Shown here piece after piece: positions 1-8,884 of a stretch of 45,813 bases of DNA. A model generated the notes under the pieces. That model saw only the letters and a list, made by a program, of their open reading frames with translations. It was not told where the DNA came from and did not search any database. The stretch comes from CADCTM01 sp049671305. GTDB taxonomy: Bacteria > Cyanobacteriota > Cyanobacteriia > Cyanobacteriales > Coleofasciculaceae. The stretch spans positions 1 through 45,813 of the forward strand of contig JBATUR010000068.1 of the NCBI GenBank assembly GCA_049671305.1, in the 5' to 3' direction. Each line of letters starts with the position of its first letter. Position 1 is the first letter of the stretch. The translations under genes were made by a program, and so were the position numbers.

Positions 1-5
1 AATCC

Positions 6-1409
6 TTGAAATTTTTAGTAATTGGTATTCCAATTCTTGTATTGATAATTGGAATTTCATCTCTCAACTGGCGTCGTTCAGTTCAAGCTGTCCTAGTATT
101 AGTAGTCCTTGAAGGAGCTCTACGGAAATGGGTATTGCCTCAAGCTAGCGATTTACTTTACTTTCTCAAAGATTTTGTTCTTTTAGGGGCTTATATTCGA
201 TATTATGGATTCTCCATATTTGAACGCAAAACTATTAAAAATAACTTTCTATTTTCTCTAATCTTTGTTACTTCAGGATGGTGCTTTTTTCAAGCACTTA
301 ATCCTAGTTTAGGTTCACCCATTGCTGGTATTTTTGGTTTAAAAATATACTTATTTTATATACCCTTAATTTGGATGCTCCCCAATCTTTTTCAATCTGA
401 GGAAGAGCTATATACGTTTTTACGAGCATATTTTCTTTTAGCTATTCCTACAGGTATTATTGGTATTGTTCAATTTTTTAGCCCTGCTGATAGTTTTATA
501 AACTTTTATGCCCCTGGGGAAGTAAAAAATGTTGCTACATTTGGAGTAAACACTAGCGTTAGAGTTACGGGCACTTTTTCTTATATCGGTAGTTACGGAG
601 CTTACCTTATGGTTTGTTTTGGATTGCTGATTGCTATGCTTAATATCAAGCAGTCATTTTTCTGGCGTTTCTCTACGATTGTTGCTTTATTATTAGTCAT
701 CATTAACAGTTTAATGAATGGTTCACGTAATGTTGTTTTTGCCTTAATTTTATTTTTAATTGGTTACTTGGGTATTAAAATATTAACCCAAGCATCTAGT
801 ACACTGCGGTTGCTCAAACAGTTCTTATTACCAGTACTAATTATTGCTATTGCGGGCTATCTTTGGTTTCAACCTGCAATTGATAGCTTTGCACTCCGCA
901 CAACCAAAAACAATGATGTGCATGGACGTATTACTACCACTTTTCAAGAACCTTTTTGGTTTATTCACTATAAAGAATTAGATGGCTATGGCACGGGAGC
1001 AACTCATCCAGCAACTCAATCACTTCGCCGTACCCTAAACTTACCTTCAGGAGAATCTGTACCACAAGTCTACGAGCCAGAACCCGGCAGAATTATGCTA
1101 GAACTGGGTCCAATAGGTTTCTTTTTCTGGTACTTGCTCAGGCTTAGTCTTATTGTTAATATTTGGTTAGTCTTTTTGAAATTAAAAAGACCCTGGTTGA
1201 AGGAACTAGCACTTGCTTCTTTCCTGATCCAAGCAATTCAACTTTACAATTTGTTAGTTTTTAATCAAGCTTTTTCAATTTATTATTGGTTTATTAGTGG
1301 CTTTATTTTCCTATTACCACAACTAGAAGAAAATGAGAATTGGCGCACAGAAATAGAATCACAACAAAATGTCCTATCCTCGTATTTCTCTGATTCATCC
1401 TACAGGTAA
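6..1409 (+). CDS. O-antigen ligase/polymerase-like membrane protein (Wzy/WaaL type), possibly 5'-truncated
   Basis: A hydrophobic protein of 467 residues with about ten to twelve membrane segments. A polar stretch near residues 300-365 contains GYGTGATHP and PEPGRIMLELG, where Wzy/WaaL proteins carry their large periplasmic loop. These proteins polymerise lipid-linked repeat units or transfer finished glycan to an acceptor in the periplasm. The first possible start is a TTG at the very edge of the window and the frame is open to the left, so the true start may lie outside; the N-terminus nevertheless resembles the start of cyanobacterial homologues. Its last 41 bases overlap the next glycosyltransferase gene, which suggests co-transcription. 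Polymerase versus ligase cannot be decided from sequence. Confidence 0.8.
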   Translation: MKFLVIGIPILVLIIGISSLNWRRSVQAVLVLVVLEGALRKWVLPQASDLLYFLKDFVLLGAYIRYYGFSIFERKTIKNNFLFSLIFVTSGWCFFQALNPSLGSPIAGIFGLKIYLFYIPLIWMLPNLFQSEEELYTFLRAYFLLAIPTGIIGIVQFFSPADSFINFYAPGEVKNVATFGVNTSVRVTGTFSYIGSYGAYLMVCFGLLIAMLNIKQSFFWRFSTIVALLLVIINSLMNGSRNVVFALILFLIGYLGIKILTQASSTLRLLKQFLLPVLIIAIAGYLWFQPAIDSFALRTTKNNDVHGRITTTFQEPFWFIHYKELDGYGTGATHPATQSLRRTLNLPSGESVPQVYEPEPGRIMLELGPIGFFFWYLLRLSLIVNIWLVFLKLKRPWLKELALASFLIQAIQLYNLLVFNQAFSIYYWFISGFIFLLPQLEENENWRTEIESQQNVLSSYFSDSSYR

Positions 1410-2622
1410 TCCTAATTCTCGTCAGGCAGCAATTGCTTTATCAGAAATAGGTTTACTTCAAGAATTAATTACCACAATTGCCTATAATCCAAATCAAAAA
1501 ATTAATCGCTTATTTTCTCTATTACCAAAAAAGCTTGAAAATCGAATTAAGCAGGAACTTGGAAGACGGACTTGGATACCTCCAAAAAATGTTAGCTTGC
1601 AAACTTATCCTTGGATAGAAATTATGCGGCTAGCTATATTGCGCACAGGTTTAAATAGTCAACTTGGATGGACTGAGCAGAGTTTAATTAATCAGGTTTA
1701 TCGGAGATTAGATCATTTGGTCGCAAAAAGTCATCTTCATAATCTTGATGCTGTCTATGCCTATGAAGATGGTGCAGCTACTACCTTCCAAGCTGCAAAA
1801 CAGCAAGGAATACTCTGTTTGTATGACCTACCAATTCTGTTTTATCGCACTAGTCGAGATATCCAATCTCAAGAAGCTCAACGATTTCCTGAGTTAGCTT
1901 CTGCCTTACAAGCTACTAGAGAATCAACCTTAAAACTTGAACGAAAAGAACAGGAAATTCAACTTGCTGATCGCATTTTTGTTCCCTCTTCTTTTGTCCA
2001 AAAGTCATTGCTGGATGCTGGAATAAAATCTGATAAAATTCGTGTTATTCCTTTTGGATCGCCAGTCGAGTATTTTCAGCCTCAACCCAAACCTGATCAG
2101 CTTTTCCGTGCTTTATTTGTAGGTCGTGTGGGTCCAAGAAAAGGTGTTCACTACTTATTGCAAGCTTGGCAACAAGTAGGATTACCAGAAGCTGAATTAT
2201 TGTTAGTAGGAATTAACGAGTTTCCAGCACAGTGGTTCAAACAATATATAGATATTATTCGCTATATTCCATCTGTTCCTCATTCCGCGTTAAATCAATA
2301 CTACATTACTGCCAGTGTCCTAATACTTCCTTCTTTAGTTGAAGGACTTCCTCTAGTACTACTAGAAGCAATGGCTTGCGGAATTCCTATTATTACTACC
2401 CCTAATGCTGGTGGTTGTGATTTAATTGGCGACGGTATTGAAGGTTTCATTGTACCAATTCGTGATGTAGAATCACTTAAATCAAGAATAGAATGGTGTT
2501 ACCTTCATCCCCAAGAGTTAGCTCAGATGGGACAAGCTGCACGGAAAAAAGCTGAACAATTAAATTGGGGAACATATCGTCAGAAATTAATTAATTGTGT
2601 CAAAGAATTCATTATTATTTAG
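1369..2622 (+). CDS. GT4-type glycosyltransferase
   Basis: A 417-residue GT-B fold glycosyltransferase. The C-terminal nucleotide-sugar domain shows VGRVGPRKG near residue 252 and an E-x7-E pattern, EGLPLVLLE, near residue 324, followed by AMACGIPII. It probably transfers a sugar from a nucleotide donor to the growing lipid-linked repeat unit on the cytoplasmic face of the membrane. The ATG lies inside the end of the preceding membrane-protein gene. It is a paralogue of the glycosyltransferase at 25156: both have a long N-terminal domain with SEIGLLQELIT / AEKGWLDQLIT and the phrase ALFVG..(V)xRKGxHxLL. Donor and acceptor are unknown. Confidence 0.88.
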   Translation: MSYPRISLIHPTGNPNSRQAAIALSEIGLLQELITTIAYNPNQKINRLFSLLPKKLENRIKQELGRRTWIPPKNVSLQTYPWIEIMRLAILRTGLNSQLGWTEQSLINQVYRRLDHLVAKSHLHNLDAVYAYEDGAATTFQAAKQQGILCLYDLPILFYRTSRDIQSQEAQRFPELASALQATRESTLKLERKEQEIQLADRIFVPSSFVQKSLLDAGIKSDKIRVIPFGSPVEYFQPQPKPDQLFRALFVGRVGPRKGVHYLLQAWQQVGLPEAELLLVGINEFPAQWFKQYIDIIRYIPSVPHSALNQYYITASVLILPSLVEGLPLVLLEAMACGIPIITTPNAGGCDLIGDGIEGFIVPIRDVESLKSRIEWCYLHPQELAQMGQAARKKAEQLNWGTYRQKLINCVKEFIII

Positions 2623-2631
2623 TACTTAGTT

Positions 2632-3774
2632 ATGGATAAAAAAAAAATAAACGTTCATCTTTGGGTTCCTAATTTATTTGAATATAAAGGTGGTATTCAA
2701 GTCTATCTCCAAGATTTTTTAGAAACACTAATTCAATCTTTTCCTGATTACTCAGTTGTTGTATTTAATAAGCTTGATAAAAATCAACCTGCAGATAAAT
2801 TAGAGTTAAAAAATACTTCATTTATATTTAGTGGTAACATCCCCATTTTTTTACGGTCGTTTCATTTTGCTTTTCAGCTAATCTTAGGGTCTTTAAAAGA
2901 GCGTCCCCAGTTAATTATTTGTGGACATCTTAATTTTGCACCGATTGCTTATTTGATTCATCGCCTTACAGGTATTCCCTATTGGATTTGTGTTTACGGA
3001 GCTGATGCTTGGAATATTAATAATTACTGGAAAAAACAAGCTCTGCACAATGCCGATAAAATTATCTCAATTAGCAACTACACAAGCGATCGCTTAATTC
3101 ACGAACAAAAGCTCAATCCCGAAAAAATTGCCCTTTTACCTGTTACCTTTGATGCCAGTCGTTGGTCAATTGCTCCTAAACCACAATATTTACTAGATCG
3201 TTATCAATTTTCTTCAGATCAACCGCTTATTTTGACCGTTGGTAGAATGAGCAAAGATGCACAACATAAAGGCTATGATCGACTGATTCACACCCTACCA
3301 ACTATTATCCAAGCTATTCCCAATATTCATTATCTGATTGTTGGTAAAGGAGATGATCGCCCCTGCATAGAGCAACTGATTAAAAGTCTCAATCTAGAAA
3401 AATATGTGACTTTAACGGGCTTCATTCCTGATCAAGAACTTGTCGATTATTATAACTTGTGCGATATTTTTGCTATGCCAAGTAAAGCCGAAGGATTTGG
3501 CATTGTTTACCTAGAAGCTTTAGCCTGTGGTAAACCTACTTTAGGAGGCAATCAAGATGGAGCAATCGATGCACTTTGTCATGGAGAAATAGGAGTTTTA
3601 GTAGACCCTAATAACTTAGAGGAAATTGCTCAAGCCATTATTAAAGTTTTACAAGGAACTTGCCCTAACCCAATAATTTACCAGCCAGAAACATTACGTC
3701 AAAAAGTTATTGAAACCTATGGATCAGCAAGATTTAAAACCATACTCACTAATTTAGTTAAAAATCAAATATGA
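2632..3774 (+). CDS. GT4-type glycosyltransferase
   Basis: A 380-residue retaining GT-B glycosyltransferase. The N-terminal acceptor domain has a glycine-rich loop (EYKGGIQVYLQDFLE). The C-terminal domain has TVGRMSKDAQHKGYDRL near residue 202 and the E-x7-E motif EGFGIVYLE near residue 286, then ALACGKPTLGG. It starts 9 bases after the preceding gene and its stop overlaps the next start by 4 bases (ATGA), so the three genes are probably translated together. It acts on the cytoplasmic side in repeat-unit assembly; sugar specificity cannot be read from sequence. Confidence 0.9.
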   Translation: MDKKKINVHLWVPNLFEYKGGIQVYLQDFLETLIQSFPDYSVVVFNKLDKNQPADKLELKNTSFIFSGNIPIFLRSFHFAFQLILGSLKERPQLIICGHLNFAPIAYLIHRLTGIPYWICVYGADAWNINNYWKKQALHNADKIISISNYTSDRLIHEQKLNPEKIALLPVTFDASRWSIAPKPQYLLDRYQFSSDQPLILTVGRMSKDAQHKGYDRLIHTLPTIIQAIPNIHYLIVGKGDDRPCIEQLIKSLNLEKYVTLTGFIPDQELVDYYNLCDIFAMPSKAEGFGIVYLEALACGKPTLGGNQDGAIDALCHGEIGVLVDPNNLEEIAQAIIKVLQGTCPNPIIYQPETLRQKVIETYGSARFKTILTNLVKNQI

Positions 3775-5174
3775 GCCGTTTTTTGTGGGCAACCGCTAAT
3801 AAACTTTCTTGGCAATACGGTCGTTTTCAGAACTTAATTGAACACTATAGCCTTCTGACTCCAGAACAAGCTAAAACTCAGCTTAGACAACAACTTTACC
3901 AATATCTCAATTATTGTCGCACCTATTCTTCCTACTGGCGTGAGCGCTGGCCCAAAGAAGCAGAAAAATTTACTCCAGAAGAAGCAGAAGATGTGCTGGC
4001 ATTGCTTCCTATTCTCACAAAAGTGGAATTACGAACCTACCGCGAACAATTGCGTATTGACCCAAAAAACCGCAAATATGATGATGGTTATCCCCGCATT
4101 CGTAGGCAGCGTAGTATCAAAAGTGGTGGTTCTACTGGAGTGCCAGTAGAAATTTATTTTGATGATATTTTTAGCAACCGAAACCGAGCTACCTATGATT
4201 ACTTTTATCAACTATGTGGTTTAAATCCAGGTGAACCATTCTTCTATATTTGGGGGTCGCCAAATGAGTTAAAAGATCTTAAAACTAGTCGCAAAAAACA
4301 GTTTTCATCATGGTTACGTGGTGTCCAACCTTTGCCTGCTTTTGGTTTAACTAAAGAAAAGATTTTTGAAATACGCAATGAAATTAATTCTTCTCGGCAA
4401 ATTCACTCAGCAATGTGCTTTACAAGTGCCGCTGAAACAATTATGAAATTCGCCGAACTTGAAGGACTAGAATTTCGTAAATTAGAACGAATATTTCTGG
4501 GCGGAGGTATTGTTCATCAGCGCTTGCGAGAGTTGCTGCACAAGCATCTTTCCACCGAAGTTTTTAATACTTATGCCAGTCGAGATTTTGGCATGATGGC
4601 ACATGAAACACCCGCTCATGATGGCTTAAGTGTTGCCGATTGGTTTAACAAAATTGAGGTGTTGTCATCAGGTAAACAGGTAAAAGCTGGAGAGGTTGGT
4701 GAAGTTCATGTCACGGCTATTAATAACTATTCCTGTGCCTTAATTCGTGTGGCAATGGGTGATACAGCACGTTGGTATCCTGATCCAGGGCGCAACCCAT
4801 TACCAACTTCTCGAATTAGTGAATTAACAGGGCGAACTGTTGAACATTTAACAGGACCAAACGGTGTAATAATCGATCCTAGTTTAGTTATTCATTTAGT
4901 AGGAGTTGTCATTGCGCCGCCTTGGTTAAAAAAGTTTCAACTAGTGCAAAAGTCTACTCTAAACAGGGCTAATTTATCACTTTTTCAATACGAATTAAGG
5001 ATTGAAGTTTGGGAAAGCAATATTTCTCAAACCCAGGTAGAAGAATTACGGACACAATTACATATAGAACTTTGCAACTTTGTTAAAGAACCGATAGAAC
5101 TCACCGTAATTATCATGGATGAAATTCCTCCCTTACCTTCTGGTAAACATCAATATTGTCTTAAGGAATTGTAG
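3771..5174 (+). CDS. CapK-like adenylate-forming enzyme (phenylacetate-CoA ligase-like family)
   Basis: A 467-residue protein of the CapK/PaaK branch of the ANL superfamily. Visible motifs in order: phosphate-binding loop SGGSTGVP at residues 118-125, the YASRDFG segment in place of the usual YGxxE motif, GDTARW, LTGRTVEH, and a C-terminal PPLPSGK with the presumed catalytic lysine at residue 459. ANL enzymes activate a carboxylate as an acyl-AMP. CapK-like members sit in polysaccharide loci, and their substrate is usually unknown. The 4-base overlap with the upstream glycosyltransferase ties it to surface-glycan synthesis; it may activate an acyl or amino-acid decoration. Family assignment is firm, substrate is not. 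Confidence 0.82.
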   Translation: MSRFLWATANKLSWQYGRFQNLIEHYSLLTPEQAKTQLRQQLYQYLNYCRTYSSYWRERWPKEAEKFTPEEAEDVLALLPILTKVELRTYREQLRIDPKNRKYDDGYPRIRRQRSIKSGGSTGVPVEIYFDDIFSNRNRATYDYFYQLCGLNPGEPFFYIWGSPNELKDLKTSRKKQFSSWLRGVQPLPAFGLTKEKIFEIRNEINSSRQIHSAMCFTSAAETIMKFAELEGLEFRKLERIFLGGGIVHQRLRELLHKHLSTEVFNTYASRDFGMMAHETPAHDGLSVADWFNKIEVLSSGKQVKAGEVGEVHVTAINNYSCALIRVAMGDTARWYPDPGRNPLPTSRISELTGRTVEHLTGPNGVIIDPSLVIHLVGVVIAPPWLKKFQLVQKSTLNRANLSLFQYELRIEVWESNISQTQVEELRTQLHIELCNFVKEPIELTVIIMDEIPPLPSGKHQYCLKEL

Positions 5175-5183
5175 ATAATTAGA

Positions 5184-5209
5184 TTCAATTATTGTTAATT
5201 ATAGTTGAA
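5184..5209. terminator. possible hairpin between convergent genes
   Basis: Nine-base arms at 5184-5192 (TTCAATTAT) and 5201-5209 (ATAGTTGAA), with one G-T wobble and an 8-base loop, lie between the CapK-like and DUF362 stop codons. The stem is AT-rich and no clean T-run follows, so this is only a weak terminator candidate for either strand. Confidence 0.25.
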
Positions 5210-5227
5210 GTGTATTGACTTTTAAAT

Positions 5228-6676
5228 TTAATAGTTTTCAATGTTACCCTGCCAACCTGGTGAAGCTTGGTAGCGCTTTTCTAGCATCTTACCTAAGTCC
5301 ATAATTCCACTTTTCTTCCCATTATAAACTACATTTTGTTCTTCAACTAATTGCTCAGTTAAAGGGTAATCTTTCAAAACGCTAGCTTCACGAATTAAAG
5401 GTATTTTCTCTGGAGCAAAACCCATTAATTTAGCACAAGCATAGTCAGCAACCACAGGATCATCAGCAAACAAAATTACTCCACTTTGTACAGGCATTGG
5501 CTTTAGTGGTCCCGTTCCCTCACCGCCAACAACTCCATCCACAAGCACCAAATGTTGACGCACAGGCAAATCTTGCATATCCCCTTCAACTGTTGCGTAA
5601 CGAATAATTCTAGCAATATCTAAAGCCATGCGCCAAGCCGTATCATTTCCCCACCAAGCACCCGCCGTCACAGGCACTAACCGACGCAAACCACTCCGAG
5701 AAATACGATCAACCACCCGCAATAAATTACCTGAAAAACTATTAGCTGAACTTTGTTGTACCCAGTCATGAAATCCAGAAATTGACCGCTTTATATAAAA
5801 ACGATCAGTGGGATATTCATCACCACCAATATCCGGTGAACCAAAACGATGATGAGCTAAACAATCTTTATGAGCAATTGCTCCAACGCATCCTTTTAAA
5901 GCACAAGTAATTCCCACTTTTTCATGTGTTTTTAACTTGGGTAAACTAACTACTACATCTGCTTCTAATAACTGTTTATTTAGCACATATACATGACTTC
6001 CCTGGGAGTGAAAAGCTTCTGTACGTCGAGGATCGTAGTCAGATAAACGAAAATGTGCCGTCTTTACATTAGGAATTTTGTCAAGTAAACTTTTGCTATT
6101 TAAATCAATAAAAACAGCATCTTGCTCATCTCGTTCTTCTAACTTCTCAATAGAACCTAATAAACTACGCTCTGCCACATATAAACGTAAATCTTGAGCC
6201 TTTACTGGTTCTCCAATTGAGTCATAAAAATCTAAAACTTGTTGTGCTTTTGTCTGTGCCAGCACCGATGACCACTGACAAGATTGTACAGGAGCGTTGC
6301 CAAAATGAACAGAACCCGATTCACCAACTGCTAACAATAAATAGTCTAATAAAGGACGCAAGACAGAACCATGAATGCACTTAGCAGCAAAGTAATCTTC
6401 AGTTTCACTCCTTCGACGATGATATACAAAATTGCACAAAACAAAGACTTTTTGCCCCGGTTGGATATACTCTCCCAAAGGGTTCCAGCTTTTACTACCA
6501 AAGTTATCAAAGTCCAAACCAGCTTGTGCAAAACAATTTCGTACAGCGGTATAAACAAGATTCGGCTTCGTTGTAATATCTGAGTAGGGATATTCGGGAA
6601 AGCTTTCGTTAGGTGAAAAACTGCCATCTTGAGGATAAATTAAGTTTTTATCTGCAATAATTGATAATCTAGCCAC
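5228..6676 (-). CDS. DUF362 domain protein
   Basis: A 482-residue protein with the DUF362 signature: SLPKLKTHEKVG near residues 244-255, KGCVGAI at 261-267, and a later LVDGVVGGEGTGP. No ferredoxin-type CxxCxxC cluster and no signal peptide are visible, unlike DUF362 proteins fused to an iron-sulfur domain. The function of the family is not established. It is transcribed against its neighbours inside a polysaccharide locus, convergent with the CapK-like gene and divergent from the glycosyltransferase at 6836. A role in glycan or lipid modification is inference from position only. Confidence 0.8.
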   Translation of the reverse strand: MARLSIIADKNLIYPQDGSFSPNESFPEYPYSDITTKPNLVYTAVRNCFAQAGLDFDNFGSKSWNPLGEYIQPGQKVFVLCNFVYHRRRSETEDYFAAKCIHGSVLRPLLDYLLLAVGESGSVHFGNAPVQSCQWSSVLAQTKAQQVLDFYDSIGEPVKAQDLRLYVAERSLLGSIEKLEERDEQDAVFIDLNSKSLLDKIPNVKTAHFRLSDYDPRRTEAFHSQGSHVYVLNKQLLEADVVVSLPKLKTHEKVGITCALKGCVGAIAHKDCLAHHRFGSPDIGGDEYPTDRFYIKRSISGFHDWVQQSSANSFSGNLLRVVDRISRSGLRRLVPVTAGAWWGNDTAWRMALDIARIIRYATVEGDMQDLPVRQHLVLVDGVVGGEGTGPLKPMPVQSGVILFADDPVVADYACAKLMGFAPEKIPLIREASVLKDYPLTEQLVEEQNVVYNGKKSGIMDLGKMLEKRYQASPGWQGNIENY

Positions 6677-6835
6677 AAATTTTCTTTAATTAGGTTAACT
6701 TCTAACAAATGAAACAGCACTGTCTTTTTGTTTAAAAAAATCAAGTTATCTGAATTATGATTTTATCGGGGCATAAACATAAATATTGTATCTACTTACC
6801 AACAAGCGTGCATTACCACTTATACCGTTCAGAAA

Positions 6836-8014
6836 ATGAAAATTTTACATATTATTCCCTCCCTTAATCCAGCTTTAGGGGGACCAACTCATGTAGTTCT
6901 AAATTTGGTGAAAGCCCTACAAGCAAGCGGAGTAGATGCCCAAATTGCCACAACAAATGATTGGGGTAACGACTTACTAGATGTGCCTCTAAACCAATGT
7001 ATTGAATATGAACAAGTTCCTGTTTGGTTTTTTGAACGTTTTTCACCTCCTTTAAAAGAGTTTATCTTTTCCACACAGTTAACTCGCTGGTTGTGGCAAC
7101 ACGCGCAAGACTATGACTTAATTCATACACATTATCTTTTTTCTTATGCATCAACTTGTGCCGGTGCGATCGCTAGATTCCAAAAAATTCCCTATATAAT
7201 GCGTACTATCGGGCAACTCTCGCCTTGGGCATTAGCTCAAAGTCGCCTCAAAAAACAAATTTATACCGCCGCTATCGAGCGACATAATCTTAATCATGCT
7301 GCAGCAATTCACTGCACCTGTGCCGGGGAAGCCGAAGATGTGCAAAAATTTGGCATAGAAACTCCCACTCTTACCTTGCCTTTGGGGGTGGAAATGTCGC
7401 CAGAGTTGCCTCAAGCTAGAGAGATCCTGCGCGCTAAACATGGCATAGCACCCGAAACGCCGATAGTTTTATTTCTCTCACGCCTCCACTACAAAAAGCG
7501 TCCAGATTTACTATTACAATCGTTAAATCAATTAGTATCGCCAGACTTTCACCTAATTTTAGCCGGTTCAGGAGAGCCGCATTACCTTAGAGAATTAGAA
7601 AAACTAGCATCATCTTTAGGTTTAAGCGATCGCATATCATTTCCTGGCTTTGTTACAGGTTACGATAAACAGCTCGTGCTACAAGGCTCAGATTTATTTG
7701 TCTTGCCATCTTTTTCAGAAAACTTCGGTGTCGCAGTCGCAGAAGCAATGAGTCATGGCTTACCGGTAATCGTAACACCAGGAGTGCAAATTGCTCCAGA
7801 AATTGCCGCAGCTAGAGCAGGTTTAGTTGTGCCAGGAGAAACAGCAACCTTAGCTTCAGCGATCGCAACTCTCCTTGCTTCCCCAAGTTTAAGGCAGGAA
7901 TTAGGCGAAAATGGCAAACGCTTGAGTTGTCATCGCTATTCTTGGGAAGCAATTTCGGCAAACCTACAACTTGCCTACTCTGCCCTCAGCCAAAAACAAC
8001 CACTACCTTTATAA
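6836..8014 (+). CDS. GT4-type glycosyltransferase
   Basis: A 392-residue GT-B glycosyltransferase. N-terminal loop SLNPALGGPTHVVL (residues 9-22), donor-domain start FLSRLHYKKRPDLLL at 213-227, and E-x7-E motif ENFGVAVAE at 295-303 followed by AMSHGLPVIVTPG. It is a close paralogue of the gene at 29175; the two share the MKILxxxPxL start, a TTN plus LDVP segment, and the DYDLxHT segment near residue 92. The 159 bases before it separate it divergently from the DUF362 gene and should hold its promoter, though I could not define one. Two HIP1 octamers lie inside the gene. Confidence 0.9.
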   Translation: MKILHIIPSLNPALGGPTHVVLNLVKALQASGVDAQIATTNDWGNDLLDVPLNQCIEYEQVPVWFFERFSPPLKEFIFSTQLTRWLWQHAQDYDLIHTHYLFSYASTCAGAIARFQKIPYIMRTIGQLSPWALAQSRLKKQIYTAAIERHNLNHAAAIHCTCAGEAEDVQKFGIETPTLTLPLGVEMSPELPQAREILRAKHGIAPETPIVLFLSRLHYKKRPDLLLQSLNQLVSPDFHLILAGSGEPHYLRELEKLASSLGLSDRISFPGFVTGYDKQLVLQGSDLFVLPSFSENFGVAVAEAMSHGLPVIVTPGVQIAPEIAAARAGLVVPGETATLASAIATLLASPSLRQELGENGKRLSCHRYSWEAISANLQLAYSALSQKQPLPL

Positions 8015-8139
8015 TCTGGCAATTTTAAATGAAAACACTCCTCTTACTGATCCTGCGATAGTGCCACAATCCTCGTATAATAACCAAGCAATCTGCACTA
8101 ATACCATTCCTTAATTCCTCAAAGCATTTTTGGCGCATT

Positions 8140-8880
8140 GTGAAAAACCCCAACCTGAGTCGGCGTCAATTCTTATTACTTAGTGGTGCTACCACCCTCT
8201 CCACAACCCTACTAAAACCGACTCAGGCGCTTTCCGAAACGGCTTTACTCAATGGTTTAGGCAGTGGCTTACAATTCATCTCTTATCCGCCATTACAGGG
8301 CGGAATGCCAGCCGGAATCATTGTCTGTCTACATGGCTCAGGTAGTAAAGCCCAAGCTTTAGCCTCAATGGCACCAGCCCTACATTTACCCGATTTTCAG
8401 TTTATCTTTCCCAATGCCCCTTATCCAGACCCCAGTGTACCTGGCGGTAAAATGTGGTATGACTTCAAAAGTCCGCAGCATAAAGGCTTAACTCAAAGTC
8501 GGCAACGGCTGATTAATTGGCTCAAAGCCTTGTCTAATAGTACTGGTATGCCCCTAGAATCCACAATTTTAAGCGGCTTTTCTCAAGGCGCAGCAATGGC
8601 TTTGGATGTTGGGTTAATGCTGCCTTTAGCTGGTGTTGTCTCGTTGGGTGGATATTTACCGACAACACCAAAACCAATGAGTATGGCTGCTTTGCCTCCC
8701 GTTTTGATGGTGCAGGGAAGATTTGATAAAATCGTCACAGAAGCTGAAGCGCAAGAAGCTAGGGCAAGTTTAGAAGCTTTGGGAGTAAAGGTAAAGTACC
8801 GAGAATTTGATATCGGGCATGAGCTTAAACCGCCTTCTATTGCAGAGATGCGGGACTTTATCAAAGATATTTTAAAATAA
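8140..8880 (+). CDS. Tat-exported carboxylesterase/phospholipase-like alpha/beta hydrolase
   Basis: A 246-residue hydrolase that begins at a GTG codon. The N-terminus carries a twin-arginine signal (SRRQFLLLSGATTLSTTLL, residues 7-25), so it is probably folded in the cytoplasm and exported. The fold motifs are an oxyanion loop LHGSGS (64-69), nucleophile GFSQG with Ser148, Asp196 in GRFDKIV, and His227 in IGHEL, matching the catalytic triad of the carboxylesterase/phospholipase family. It ends only 4 bases before the stop of the antisense Wzc-like gene. Its place in the locus suggests removal of acyl groups from exported glycan, which is inference. Confidence 0.83.
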   Translation: MKNPNLSRRQFLLLSGATTLSTTLLKPTQALSETALLNGLGSGLQFISYPPLQGGMPAGIIVCLHGSGSKAQALASMAPALHLPDFQFIFPNAPYPDPSVPGGKMWYDFKSPQHKGLTQSRQRLINWLKALSNSTGMPLESTILSGFSQGAAMALDVGLMLPLAGVVSLGGYLPTTPKPMSMAALPPVLMVQGRFDKIVTEAEAQEARASLEALGVKVKYREFDIGHELKPPSIAEMRDFIKDILK

Positions 8881-8884
8881 TTAA

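Noticed and set aside
5184..6676. DUF362 gene considered as a ferredoxin-type electron carrier
   Set aside because: No CxxCxxC iron-sulfur cluster motif is present in the protein.
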